The notes beneath the pieces are model-generated. The model did no database searches and was not told the origin of the DNA. It saw nothing but the letters and a program-made list of their open reading frames with translations. From NCBI GenBank assembly GCA_030272585.1, contig BSYQ01000009.1, positions 2,108,001 to 2,172,000 of the forward strand: a stretch of DNA of 64,000 bases, in the 5' to 3' direction. The stretch is from Bryopsis sp. KO-2023 (Eukaryota; Chlorophyta; Ulvophyceae; Bryopsidales; Bryopsidaceae). Shown here piece by piece: positions 45,732-57,921 of the stretch (positions are counted from its first letter, which is position 1; each line of letters opens with the position of its first letter). Made by a program: the position numbers and the translations under genes.

Positions 45732-48700
45732 TCAATTATTCTCAGCATTTCTCCTTCTGCGTCGAGCTTCCTTGGCTTTGTCTTCGTCGACAATAGCATA
45801 CACAGCATCCACATCCACCCCACAGTCATGCTCCTGTGCAACCTTGAAATAACCGTCTAGTCCCCAGAACTTGGACCATGAATTCCTCAGCTTGAAGAAT
45901 GGCAAGCCATCCTCTTCTCCGTAACCCACCATCGTCACAACGTGATCGAGCACAACCTCGCTGCAGTTTGGATTGTCATAGACGCCCCCGGTGTAGAATC
46001 GGAAATGCTGGTTGTTCACATCCAAGGCCACGCTCAACGGACCCTTGGTGTAGAGGGCATCTTTGATTGCGACGGTGTCGTTGGGAGGTACGATCGCATA
46101 GCCCGTAAAGAATCCTGCAGCTTGCTTTTTCTTCTCTGTTGTGTTGAACCTGATGTTGTACCGCCACACAAAAAGCAAGACTCAAAACACACCTCAGAAA
46201 AACTGTACGGGGATTGTCCATCATAGAGCAAAAAAATAACCAAACCTCCTCAGAAACAAAACAAGCTTTTTTGCTTTTCTACCAACACTCGTCGACCAAT
46301 TTGTCACGACTTTCCTCACGATTGTGCTTGTAAAAGGGACCAGCAGCAGAAGTTACCTGCACCAATCATTCTGCCCAATGTATCTGTAGTCATTCTCAAT
46401 CATGATGCCTCCATTCTCAGCCACGTATTGAATGGCCTCTTCAGCCCAGCCGCCATCGCATCCCCACACCCCGTAGTCCCAGGCACAGTCAACAATCTGT
46501 TGCTCAGAAAAGGAAAGTCGCTCCCCAGTGGCCAAGTACCAAGCAGCTTGCATGGTAGCTACTGCTCCGAACGTCTATTCACATCGAAAGCCAGGGATTC
46601 AATTCTTGTTAATCAAGATCCGTCGATGAACTGCACGCTGTAAAGGGTTCACAGAAAGGGTTCTTTTCCAGTTAGGCCCAATCTCACCCAGCAGGATCCG
46701 CAGTTGGCTTGATCTTTAACGATTCCACCGGTCAGCGTCCCTTCCCAATCGAGCGACTCTGGCAATTTCTTTCCTGAGGTCTTATGCCTGGGAGCATTAG
46801 CTCTGGCCTTCTTCTGAGCCTCGTCCTCGTCCTCATCCTCGTCTTCATCCTCATCCGAATCGTTGCTTCTCTGTCTCCTCCCTTTGGCCAAGAAGAAAGA
46901 AATCAGGACGGAAATATCGATAAGTGAGTTTCGTCAGCAAGAGCAAGGTCCTGTGATATCACAGGAAGTACTGAAGGCGATCCTCGATCCTCACCCAGTG
47001 CTGTTGATCGGAACTCGTCTTCCGTCAAGTCAGCAAACTTGTTCAAGCCGAGGGTGTACGACACGTCATTCCTAGCATTGTGGTTTTCGATCATTTCTTT
47101 GTTCGCCCTGAAAAGCTCCAAGCGGGAGTGGTAGTCCCCAGCATGTTCATGGTGACGTCCGTGCTGGGCTGCATGTGCATCATACTCCGGGTCCCCTGGA
47201 AGAGAGGCATTTTTTGGTTGAGATAATTGATTTTGACTGTGCCCAGTGATAAGATGCTTGCGAGAAAATAACAAAAAAAACTAGAAGAAAAGAAACACAC
47301 CTCGGAAAAGTTTTGGAACAAGAGCGAGCATTCCCAGTCCGGGCGAGAGGGCATTTTCGACGAACGTGGACTTCTTGTCATCAAGGCAGGCTTTTGGTAA
47401 ATCCATTGCATCGTCAGCCAGAGGACCAGCCTTCCAGCTGTCGTAGTCGAACTTTGCCAAATACTGGTCGAAGTGGGAACCAGAAAACCAGTTTTGCCCC
47501 ATGACAGACAGGAACAAAGGATGGCCATCGAGGGACACGTAGAAATAGTAGTATTCGACGCGGTCCCACTTCTTCTCGCTTTCCACCCAGATGTCGGCAT
47601 CCCTGCCCTCGTAGTTGGTTCTACCAGCATATGTCCAGTTCCCGAAGTCCATTGGAATTCCCTGCGTTTTGCCCGACCGAGAAAGGAAAAAAAAAAAACA
47701 CCAATGAGAAAAACAAAAGAAACCGCAACTAAAAACTGGGTTCTTTGAGAACGAAGATTTGTATGCTGTGTGAATCTCGAACATGAGAAAATTGGAGGAT
47801 GGCTGGAGCGTGATTTATGGAAAGGGTTCAACAGGGGTTTCTGGAAAAGCTCTGACAGCAACATGAGGAATTTCATATATTTAAAGAATAGCGATTGGAG
47901 ATGCGAAAAAAAAGCACTGCTGATGGGATGCCGTGCCTGGAGAATTTTGTCCCACCTTATCTGCAGTCAAACCCTTGCTGGCACCGTCCGAATTTGACAT
48001 GTAGTAGCAATAAGGTTCATCAATCCTGGGCACTCCCTTCCAAATGTAGTCCTGCGATTCCAAACCAAGAATCTTACTCTCATATTTTACTTCCAAAAAC
48101 TGTTGTTTTTTGAAAGGGAAATTCGTTGGGCAAAGAGAAGAGAAGTTCAAAAGGGGAAAAAAAACCCACACACATCTAGAATTTTTCTTAAAATCTCTTC
48201 AATTCCTACATTAAAGGAGAGGACTGCTATGGGAATCCGAACATTGCAAATTATCCGGACATGCAACAGAACGAACCGATCTAAAATATGAAACAGATGC
48301 TGTTATTTCAAAAATATTTTCCACAGCAATGTATCCTCCTCAAGGCTCCTTTAGTTGGAAGGAAAGACCCAGAAAATAAAATATTGAACAGAAAATAACA
48401 AACAACAGGCAATCAAAGTGCTTCACCTACGTCTAGAACGACGGTTGTGTCTATGCCCCCCAAAGTCTCGACCCTCATGTGTCCAGTCTCCGAGTCGTGC
48501 CAGAGATGAACGTCGTACCTAAACAATTTTTACATAAGCGTCAACAAGAAGTGAGAAAAACAGAGAAGAACCTGAGACTGCGCTGGAGTTTCTGAGCAAA
48601 GCGTTCCAAAGCGATAAAATTCTCGTCGAAAGGTCGATAAGATTCCGTGAAGGAGAAGTCCGAAAATGAAAGAAAGGGTTTTTGTCATCATGGGGGCGGG

Positions 48701-49091
48701 TGTCTAGAAGCAGCGACGACTCACGAAAGAGCCTCGGCCTGATACGCCAAGGTGTAGGGCATCGAGAATTTGTATTTGACCTGTGAAGGGACGCAAGGAA
48801 AGGCAGGGATCCTCAGAAAACAGAAGAGGGGGCAGAAACGAGAATCCATTGCGATCAACCAACCCTTCGTCTGCGAGGAAGAAAGGGTCTTCGAGTTGAC
48901 CTGCTCACCTCATATTGTTTGGGGAAGACGGGCGGGTCTGGTTTCGACAGCGAGTTGTCGATCCTGCCAGTGGGCAAATTGAATGGTGCGTTGTTGTTGA
49001 GCTTTCCCTCAGGTAGCCACTCGACGGGAGCCCCGAGAGTGACGGGCAACAGGGTCAGCAAGAGAGTAAACGCGCGCGTGTGGGAATGCAT
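45732..49091 (-). CDS. CfaD-like papain-family (C1A) cysteine protease, secreted or lysosomal
   Basis: Resembles counting factor-associated protein D of Dictyostelium: a papain-like enzyme with an extra N-terminal domain. Exons in coding order: 48909-49091, 48725-48780, 48427-48518, 47956-48089, 47301-47661, 46995-47195, 46688-46881, 46357-46574, 45732-46149; 618 residues. A signal peptide (FTLLLTLLPVTLGAP) is followed by the family domain (MRVETLGGIDTTVVLD; FSGSHFDQYLAKFDY). An I29 inhibitor propeptide comes next (RLELFRANKEMIENHN, LGLNKFADLTEDEF), then an Asp/Glu run and the catalytic domain. Catalytic residues are Gln and Cys in QANCGSCW, His in LDHVVTMVGYG and Asn in LRNSWSKFWG. The tail is RRRRRNAENN. 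A further open stretch at about 48572-48635 (FIALERFAQKLQRSLR) ends in a good donor but has no AG acceptor in the right phase, so I left it out. Confidence 0.85.
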
Positions 49092-52068
49092 GACTGTAGA
49101 GCAACTTGGATGGTTTTAGGAAAAAGCGATATTTTATATATTGAGATACAATACTTTGCGAATTACGCGATGATTTGAGAGAGGTGCTGCTCTGCGGCTG
49201 CAGTCAACTCAGTCCGAGGTGCCGACACAGGCGGACGTGGGGAGAGGTCGCAGGCCATTGACTTGCCAGACACCAAAACGAGGTCGCCAAGAGTTGACCT
49301 CCACCCTCCACAGACTCGTGTTCGTTTGGACGTTGGTGAAATGAATGTTTGGGACCCCTAACCTCTCCCCAAAGAAAAAAAAGCCCAAGCAAATTAGTCA
49401 ATTTGACTGATAGGCTGTTTTACCAGACAAACAAGGACACAGCAGAAAATCCATGTTTTCAAGTGTTCCCCCACCACCAGAAATACGTTTTTGACACTGC
49501 TTATTCATTTCCATGTCCACCTCTGAAGAAAAAAAAAAATTGGGATGGGTCCAAGACAAACCACTTGATTAAAAGACCGTGCCGAAATCAGCACCCATCC
49601 CCCCACAACTCTCATCAGACACCTCTCCCCATCAGATAGGGCCCCTTCTTACAAAATGCAACCTACTCATCCATAAAATCATCAACTCCCCCACCCACCC
49701 CTTTCCTTCCTTCCTACCCGTCCCTTTTCCCAACCCCAGCCTCATCCTTTTGTTTCCTTTCCTCAACCCCCTTGTCTTTTTTCGTCAATCCAACCCCCAG
49801 CCCCACCGATCGAAGGACCAAAATAAAGATGCTCAAGCTCTTGAGAAGCCAATGATGGGGGATGTCTGCTCATGCATACATGTGGTGTCGTTTTTTGATT
49901 CCTTTTTCAATAATGTTGGTTTTATGTTGAACTCTCTTTCGGTGCACCATCCCCGGACTTACCACCAAACAGCTCCCCTCGGGTAGAGGACTCACACCCC
50001 AACCAAGTCGACGATAAATCGTGTCAACTCTGAAGAGAATCTCCAACCTTCCCTCCCCCCCCCAAAAAAAAACCAAAAAAAACCCACCGCCTTTCCTTTC
50101 CCACTCATCGATATTACCCACACAAAAAAATCATATCGGAAAATATGTTTTCCCACGAAAGCCAACTAACCAAGGCCACGATTTTATGTGTTCACACCAA
50201 AAACAAAAAATGCTTATCGTCTTTTTTCCCCCTATAATTTTTTTTTCAATTAGACCGTTTTTGTACCCCGAAAAAAAAGAAAAAAGAAAAACATACATCC
50301 GCTCCAGCTGGAAGTTATATAGAGAACCCCCCAAAAAAATAAAGCTTTTTTTAGAGAACCAGAAGTTTGAATGCATGACACTCTTCATGCATGCATTTTT
50401 CATGTATGAAAAAAAAATACATGTACGAATATCCTTTATCTATTCTTTCTCAAAGTATCTATTTTTTTTTTCCTTCTGAGGGAAAAGAATGCTGAATTCG
50501 ACCCCAACATATGGCCACTGAATTTTCTGTTGTGATCGCAACTTGTCATTCAGGAAACTCAAATAAAAACCATTACAGAAGTGGAGGGAAAAAAAAAGGA
50601 GGGGGGTGGGGGAAAACAGGGGGTTATTGAGGGAAGTGGGGAGCCAACAAAGGGACATTGAGATTCTTTTTTCTCATTTTCATCCAGAAATGATTATCCA
50701 CAAAAACCGATTGCCATCGGCAGGTGCTGCGACAAGTCCCAAATTTTATATACAAGATTTCCCTTGCTTGATCTGTCCGGGCATCAATTCACATCGTTTC
50801 TCTCTCTCTGTGAGTGTCTCTCTCTTTTTAACCCGAAAGCCCACCGCACCCCCCCCCCCTTTTTTTTCCTTTGAACTCTGCAGTGTCAAAACATACTCCT
50901 TACCCTGGCGGAAACACAGAAATAATACACGAGGAAAACGAACCAAAAAAAAGAAGAAGAAAATACTTCCCTATTCCACACACACGTCTAAGAAAACAGG
51001 GTCCCCGAAATCTAGCCAAGACTCGCCGCTGCTTCTTGTGGAATATTTCCATGTAGAGTTTTTCTCTATCTGTGTGTCTTTTTTTCCTCTTTTTTTTTTC
51101 AACCAAGCATTTGAGCGAAGCCATTCTCAACCAAGCATATCGTGACATCAAATATTTTTCACAGGGGAAACGAGGATTTTCTTCAGCATTTGACCCACTC
51201 ACCACCCCTCTCTCCTTATGTTTCAGTTTTCCCTTGTCTTTGAAACTCCTCTACCCTCCCCCCCCCTCCCTTGAAAATTTCTGTGCCTACTTTGAAATGA
51301 CATTGGATATATTTTCCCCCTCCTTTCTTTTTTTCTCTCTCTTTTGTTTCTTTCTTTTTTTTTTTGCTTTTTCCGAGGTTTGCCCCCTTCCCTCTCAGTC
51401 TCTCTTTTTGCATTTTTCAGAATTTTGCCCCAGAGCGATAATCGAGAAGATTCAGAAAACCCCCTCTTTTTTGGCCCCAATCAAACTTATATATTTCCCC
51501 CCCCCACCCTTCCATCCCTCTTTTCCCCCCCAAACCACCATCAATGAATCAATATTGATTCAAGCTCTCCTTATTCTTTCCGACATGAAATTACCTTTCC
51601 CCTTGCACTGCATGAAAGCAAATCCAAAACCCATCAAGAATATATATTAAAAAAAAAAAAAAGATAAGAAAAAAAAAAAGAAACACACTCACACACAACA
51701 CACTGCCGCCCACCTGAGCTCAACCTTTGTCGATTAAAAAAAACACACACACCAAAAAAAAAAAAAAACTCCAGCCACAGACATATATTTTTTCTTCTTT
51801 TTTTTTCTGTCTTCCCACACATATTATACCATCTCTCACACTTTTTGTTTTCTCTCGCCTTTCCCATCTTTTTTCTTTTTTTAAATGTTGTTTTTTTTGT
51901 TTTTTTTCCCTTTCCGTCATGTGTGTTCTAGCCCCTAGCTGACATCCCGCTTGCACCCCCGGAAGATTTTTTTTTTTTTTTTCACTCTCTTCTGTTTTCT
52001 ACATACCATCTTTTTTTGGGGGGAGGGGGTACAAGTTTTCTTGAAACAAATGAAGAGGCTTTTCCGAT
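49092..52068. other. Gene desert of simple, pyrimidine-rich sequence on +
   Basis: Three kilobases with long runs of T, C and A on + and purine-rich sequence on -. Examples are poly-C next to poly-T at about 50840-50870 and several A runs at 51640-51780. Every open frame is built from these runs. It lies 3' of EB1 and 5' of the CfaD-like gene. No RNA gene or repeat family recognised. Confidence 0.65.
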
Positions 52069-54424
52069 TCATTCTCCGTTTTCTTGGTCAATGGCATCTT
52101 CTCCATCCATGAACACCTGGCCAGCATATTCCATCTGCGTTTTTTGGACGATTTGCCGAGCCTCCTCTTCGTTGGGGGCATACAATATTTGTTCGATAAC
52201 CTTGACGATCTGCTTCAGGGAAGAACAAGAAAAAAAACCAAAAAAATGATTGATTCTCCTGTTCCTCCGAAATATGTTGAAAAAAAATTTAATTTCTTGT
52301 TGAACGACCAAAGGAAAACCTAAGTGCTCACCGGATCATCGCAAACTCGAGGTGTCTGGCAGAGGATTTCAATCTCCCTCAACTTTCCGTAGTAAAACTC
52401 TCGCTCACGCACAGACTCTTCAGCTGTTAACCTCATTTCGGTCAACTGCAACCAGCCAAACAAAAAAAGTCTCATTCTTTGCCCTTCAATTTACAAAAAA
52501 CATAAAACAAACAAACAAATAAATAAATACACATTGTGCCACTCATGGAAAAAACCCACACCTCGGGATATCAGCAACATGGGTGTCATGAAAGAATACT
52601 AAAAATATTACTAGATTAGGTAAGTGACTATTTTCGAGTGGACGCACCTGCTCGGTGAGTTCCTTCACTCTTTCTTGAGCCTCAGAATCGGCGGCAGACA
52701 TCAATCCGGGCGATGCCACCTTTCCAGAGATCTTCTGCGACCCGAGTGCTTGCTGGCTGCTGAGGCTACCACGACCAATGGAGCCGCTGCCACCACGCGC
52801 GACAGAGCCTGGAGCAGAACAATCGCAAATGGACCCTCCAGGGTTATTATGAACATTTTTCAAATGATCTGAAAAAAAAATTGCGAAGTTTTCCTTTCCT
52901 TCTGGAATCGATTTCTACATGGAAACAGCCGACCCGCGATTACTTTCCCCAAGTTTCGGCCTTCGACAGCTAATGTAACCCACGTCGGATGGGAAATGCG
53001 ACAATTGTCTGCATGTGTTGACCAAAAGGTGTTCCTTCCCCACCTTTCTCGGCATTCTTTCTGGTATGACTGGGGGTGCTTGGTGTTCGAGGTGGCTGCG
53101 ATCCAGCCCCCGGTCGAAGTCGCGCAGGCTTGGCCGGACCAGATTTGAAATCGCCAGTCTTGCACTGGCTCCGCCTGGCGACGGGGTCGTAGTCATCTGA
53201 AATCCCCATGCCCCCAGTTTCCTTGTCAAAGTAAGCTTTCATCCACTGCATGAACTCCATGTTGTCCAATGGCCGCCCCTTTATCAGTTTGTTGACGAGG
53301 ATGCTCTACAGGTCCATGAAAAAACGATGGAGATTCTCAATCAATATTCGACTGAGAATATTGACAAACATGTATGTATGTTTTGATACACATATCAAAG
53401 AATTTATCGGAGGAGTGCTTCCAGAAATAGAGCTGACTAATCATATTCCATAATCCCAGGGATAGAATAATTTGAGAAGCGAAAGGGGTGACTTTCACAC
53501 TTTTATGAAAGCTGAGATTGATATCGATGGCGTCTGAATCTCTGCAAGCATATTCTACACATGGAAAAGCAGTGCATGCCCTGAGGAACAACAAGCAGCC
53601 ACCAAATTGCCAAATATCTGCTCCAAATATTGGAGCAGATATTTGCTGCGAGTTTGCAGAGCCTGACCCAGCCCTACCTTCTCCACACCCTTCTTATTGA
53701 AGAAAGCCTGGAGCACTTTGTAGTTGTTGATCATTTCGTACTCGTTCTTGGCGTTGAAATCGATCTGGTGGGAGAGGAAATGGAGCAACGGGAAAAACAA
53801 AACCACGTCAACTGAGCGTGTGGTATGAACTTGCCTTTCGAAATCTTCAGCGCTCCGAAAAGAAACAGACAGGAAGTCCAAACAGGGAGTTCTGAGTTGT
53901 TCATATTCATTCGATGTTTTTCACTGCTATCGTTCTGTCACGACGACACGACGAATCATTGAGGGGAGCAAAAAAAAAAGCTGGAACGCGTCCAGCAACC
54001 TAACGAGATTTATGACGAGTCGACCGTGACGTTCCACTCGAAAGCCACGACTCGAAAATAGAAAACGCAAGGGTAAAAAACCCGCGTCGACACTGACCTT
54101 CTGCATCGGAAATTGTCCGGGACACACCGCGTCCATCAGCTGGCACGCCACTGCCCCATTCGCAGTCTGAACAAAAGCCACATAGGAAAGCTCTCACGCA
54201 TTTCCCTCGTGAGTTTCGGAAAAACAGGGAAAAAAAAAAGAAAGATGAACGAAACAGCTGAAAAAAAAAGCTGTGCGTTCGTCGTCGTCCACAGAATTTT
54301 CCCCCTCCCGCATTTTCCGCAACACCGACCCCACCTGTTCGATTTTCGTGATGTTCAGACTGAGCGTCGAGTTCACCCATAGCAGGAGCTCGTTTCTACC
54401 GACGAAGTACGTGCCGTCACCCAT
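52069..54424 (-). CDS. EB1: EB1-family microtubule plus-end-tracking protein
   Basis: Binds growing microtubule ends and recruits partners in the cytoplasm and at basal bodies. Exons in coding order: 54335-54424, 54098-54166, 53678-53764, 53044-53305, 52648-52868, 52332-52445, 52069-52209; 327 residues. Calponin-homology domain at about residues 1-125: [57 protein letters not shown] basic Ser/Pro/Arg-rich linker follows. The EB-homology coiled coil contains [20 protein letters not shown] and EILCQTP, the family hallmark. The C-terminus is DAIDQENGE and lacks the EEY/F tail that binds CAP-Gly proteins in animals and fungi. Exon 5 could instead begin at 52808, which would shorten the linker by 20 residues. 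Identity is firm. Confidence 0.92.
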
Positions 54425-55437
54425 TGCTGCCCAAACAGAAAGCGCTCGAAGGTTAACTTAGCGCAAGGTATAGTAAGAAGACTGTCCACGCGACGAAGCC
54501 AAACAGCCGCGAAACAAAGCTCCTCTCTCCGTGGGACTTTCTTGTCGTTTCGGGTCGATCCTCTCTTTTGCTGCTGGTTTTTTTTTTTCCGCCTGTGGAT
54601 TTTCGAATTCCAAAGAACTCCCAGGAGAGCGGTGAGGGTGGTGGGAGGCGATGGATTTCACGACGATTTTTTGGAACTGTAGCGGTTGAAATTGGCCTGT
54701 CACACTAGCACCAGTACACATACAAGCGTACGGAGCACCGAAAAAAGTACAAGGGATGCAAGGTTGAGAAAAGAAAACACTCAAGGGGGTGTGGCAGCCA
54801 GGCATGGAAATTCAAATTCTACACCATTTTCACCTAGATGTCCACCAGACGAGGGAAATCAACGCATTCCCAAATCCAAAGGTGTGTTTTATGCTACCTG
54901 AAATGCCTATAGAGGGAATTTGGAATTTTGATTGAATTTCTATTTGGTCAGTCACATCCTGCAAACTTTCGAGCCTGTCTGCAAATCAATCATGCTCAAC
55001 CAATTGCCACACAGCTCCCACAGCATGGCTTCCTCCCCACCAACACTCTGAAAGCCTTTCCACATTATTGCATTTTCAATACATCGATATCCTCACTTGT
55101 TTGGGCAACAGAAATGCACAAAGCCATCTTAAGGATGAATTCCTCAAATGATTTTTTTTTTTTAAAGGACTCAAACAGGAGATAAGAAGCAGTGCTTTCA
55201 TTGGAAGAGCTCTTGAAATGACATCACCATTTTTTAGATTGTGGAACACCCATTTTCTCAGGAGTTGAACTATTTTAGTAAACACACAAAGAAGCTTCTA
55301 AAGACAATGGATCAGAAATAGAGACAACTCAGATAGAATCCTTGATGTTGTCGAAAAGACTTCTCAACAAAAAACCACCTCAAACAAAAAGATGCCATGC
55401 ACCACAGACCGGAGAACAGCTTCATGAACAGGCCATG
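54425..55437. other. Intergenic
   Basis: EB1 promoter side and 3' flank of ELP6. A 115-codon frame on - (54458-54805) has no family features. Confidence 0.6.
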
Positions 55438-56187
55438 TTAAACGGGCGTCGCTATTGTTGATACAAACCTAATTCCAGAATCCTTCAATCTGAAGTACAG
55501 TTTCCTGGATGGAACTATTTTCCCCTGATGCACCCCTGAAAACCCAGCTCTCTGTGTAACTATAACCTGCCCATCGACCTCTGCGATGGATATCAATTCC
55601 AGTGGCTGGGATGTGATGGTTACATCAGCAACATGCTCCACCCAATTCAACCATTGCCCATCATCCGAGACATCCACATGCACCAACGTAACGAATCTGA
55701 ATGCCACTGGGGTGTTGGCCATCATCGATCGACAATAACCCAGGAAAGACACCCACTCCGAAACGGGCGCCTCCACACACAAGGATCTCAGGGTCGTCAT
55801 GCAGTCGACGAACAGAGCAATCTTGCCCGACTGGGGCCCCGCCGCCAGTTCCGAAACGTTGCGTCGAATTTCATCGTGCATGGCTTTCAAGGAGGGCGGA
55901 TGTTCCGCCAAATTACCCAGGGGTCCACCAGCCAGCCAATCCAGCATCACTAGATTTCCACTTTCGATGGAGGGGGCGAGTGGCGCCATCAGCCTGCGCA
56001 TCACGCGCTCGTAGTGTTGGACGCTTTGATCCACCGCCACGAAAATCGCCTTATATCCCGACTCCAGGGTCTTCTTCAATAGATGAGGGAGTAGGAAGCT
56101 CGCCGGCGCATCCAGCGTATCTTTTACGCATATGAAACCCGGCGAGTGTGTGCAGGCGCCGAGAACCTCTTCTGAATTGGGATTCAT
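55438..56187 (-). CDS. ELP6: Elongator complex subunit 6 (ELP6)
   Basis: One of the three RecA-like subunits (Elp4-5-6) of Elongator, which modifies wobble uridines of tRNAs. Single exon, 249 residues from ATG 56187; the frame is open for another 50 codons upstream, but those look like 5' UTR. The pattern PASFLLPHLLKKTLESGYKA, then IFVAVDQSVQHYERVMRRL, SGNLVMLDWL, KIALFVDCMTTLRSL and a final sheet with FRFVTLVHVDVSDD, follows ELP6: a RecA fold with no Walker A P-loop. Length is usual for the family (about 250-270). The call rests on fold pattern and the ATP-site loss, so a distant ELP5 or another RecA-like protein is possible. Bud32, another tRNA-modification factor, is the next gene upstream on the same strand. 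Confidence 0.72.
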   Translation of the reverse strand: MNPNSEEVLGACTHSPGFICVKDTLDAPASFLLPHLLKKTLESGYKAIFVAVDQSVQHYERVMRRLMAPLAPSIESGNLVMLDWLAGGPLGNLAEHPPSLKAMHDEIRRNVSELAAGPQSGKIALFVDCMTTLRSLCVEAPVSEWVSFLGYCRSMMANTPVAFRFVTLVHVDVSDDGQWLNWVEHVADVTITSQPLELISIAEVDGQVIVTQRAGFSGVHQGKIVPSRKLYFRLKDSGIRFVSTIATPV

Positions 56188-57029
56188 CGAGCGATGTGTG
56201 CTTTTCGTGAACGGCGCGATTTTGAAAAAAGTTGGGGTAGGGGTGTTGATTTTGTCATGATTTTGATCTGCGAACATCTGTAGGATGATGTCAAATTTCA
56301 ACAAGCTAAAATTTCCCTTGGGGCAATATGAATCCATCGTTTCTAGAGAACCATCGACTATTGCTCAATATTCCTTCCCTTCTATCCTTTTCACAGGAAC
56401 CAGTGGATCACAAAAGGAATAAATTGTGAAAAAAAAGGTGATTGTTTTTTTTTAATGTATTGCATGGAGGATGAAAGCCAGTGAGTATATATTGAGTGAT
56501 ATGGGGCAGGGAGGGGATGGCTGCCAAGGAAGAGTTCCTGCAGTTCAGGCTCCCTCATTGAAATTAATGCAGAAGAGTCCATGGATCCAACTGATGGTTC
56601 GTTTCGACGAAAGTCAAAACAACTGACCACCAATCCTGTGTGGAAATGTATATTCCTTTTGCGATCATGCGGATAGATGTGAAACTCAACAGCACAGTTC
56701 CTTTTCAACTTCCTTCAAGCAAAATATTAACTTGAGGGAAAAAAACACACACACTCTTTCCTTGGGACTTCCAGATAACAGGATTTCCAGCGGTGATTTC
56801 AACGAAGGTTTTTCTTGAAGGTTTTTCGTTTCCTGTTAACAATTCTTCTAACACACCCTCGATCGATTGTCCCCCCCCAACACTCCAATTCTGTTACATA
56901 TTATCATCCTACCTATCGCCCCCTTATGTCTGATATCCCCAGGGGGGGGGGGAAACAAAAGAATATATATGTGTATAGATTTGTATAGCTGTTTTTGCTT
57001 AAGCAAATATAGATTAAAATTCATAATAT
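56188..57029. other. Intergenic
   Basis: Between the Bud32 3' end and the ELP6 start. A G run lies near 56940. No gene is seen. Confidence 0.6.
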
Positions 57030-57683
57030 TTAGCCTATCATAGGTCGTTTTCTTCCCCTCATCCGAACCTCCCTGTATTTGTTGTTCACCGAAGTCCACA
57101 TTCTGGTGGCTTTCTCATAATGCTCCAGTATTTGATTGAACCCCTCCTCCAGCCCTGGGTGGGCACTGGTAATAGCCCTTTCCAAAACGTACAGGTCAAC
57201 CCCTTTATCCTCCGCCAGTTTGGAATAGCTGCTCAGCCCGAAGTCGATGATCACCAGGGCACCGTCGCCATCCCTGACCATCATGTTCGACGTCGTGATA
57301 TCTCCGTGAATAATCGCGCCGTCGTGGAGCCGAGCCACACTCACCCCGATGTCTTTCCATAGCTTCTCCAGCTGCTCGTCGTTGAGCGTTTCCTCGCTCA
57401 AAATCTGTTTGACGCTTTTGCCCGAAATCTTTTCCATATACAGGCAGCCACCGTCGCAGTCCACCAGATACAGCACCGGCGTCAAAACACCCAGCTTTCG
57501 TGCCCGCAGCATGCATCGCGCCTCTTGTCTGAGGCGAGTGAGCGTGAGTTTCTTGTCCAGCTCCGGGATTCGATACTTCTTGCTGAACCTCTGCTTCACG
57601 ATGGTGGGGCGTTGCAAGAAGGCCACCTCGAAAACTTTCGCCTCCGCACCCTGGAAAATCTTCTTCTCTGGCGGCAGCTCCAT
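57030..57683 (-). CDS. BUD32: Bud32/PRPK atypical kinase of the KEOPS complex
   Basis: Small ATPase/kinase that supports Kae1 in making t6A at position 37 of tRNAs that read ANN codons. Single exon, 217 residues from ATG 57683, the usual size for Bud32. The N-terminus QGAEAKVFEV replaces a glycine loop. TIVKQRFSKKYRIPELDKKL carries the catalytic Lys and the characteristic K-YR-PELD motif. LYMEKISG, HDGAIIHGDITTSNMM (catalytic loop, HGDIT-SN) and IIDFGLSS follow. The C-terminus is basic (RMRGRKRP), as expected for tRNA contact. The micropeptide gene at 57922 starts 238 bp away in the opposite direction, so a shared promoter is likely. Confidence 0.93.
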   Translation of the reverse strand: MELPPEKKIFQGAEAKVFEVAFLQRPTIVKQRFSKKYRIPELDKKLTLTRLRQEARCMLRARKLGVLTPVLYLVDCDGGCLYMEKISGKSVKQILSEETLNDEQLEKLWKDIGVSVARLHDGAIIHGDITTSNMMVRDGDGALVIIDFGLSSYSKLAEDKGVDLYVLERAITSAHPGLEEGFNQILEHYEKATRMWTSVNNKYREVRMRGRKRPMIG

Positions 57684-57921
57684 CCCCTCGCACGAGTCAA
57701 TAAAACAAAAACACTCGACGCCAAAAAAAATAAAGCCGTCACCAGCTGCCACAAAGACTTCAAAACAAAAATGAGAACGATAATGAAAAAAAACCCAAAT
57801 CCTTGTGATCATTTTTAAGCTGCTGGATCAAACCTGGCGACGCTTAACATTTTTCTTGACGTCCCGGGCTGAACTGCTCTTTATCTTCCCCTCATCCCCT
57901 GCGTGGTTTGTTCGTTGGCTT

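Noticed and set aside
48704-48724. A 21-nt mini-intron (GTGAGTCGTCGCTGCTTCTAG) in the CfaD-like gene
   Set aside because: Joining its ends leads straight to an in-frame stop, and no other intron in the window is nearly as short.
50021-51956. Frames of up to 192 codons rich in Phe, Pro and Ser or in Lys and Glu
   Set aside because: These are translations of homopolymer and pyrimidine tracts.
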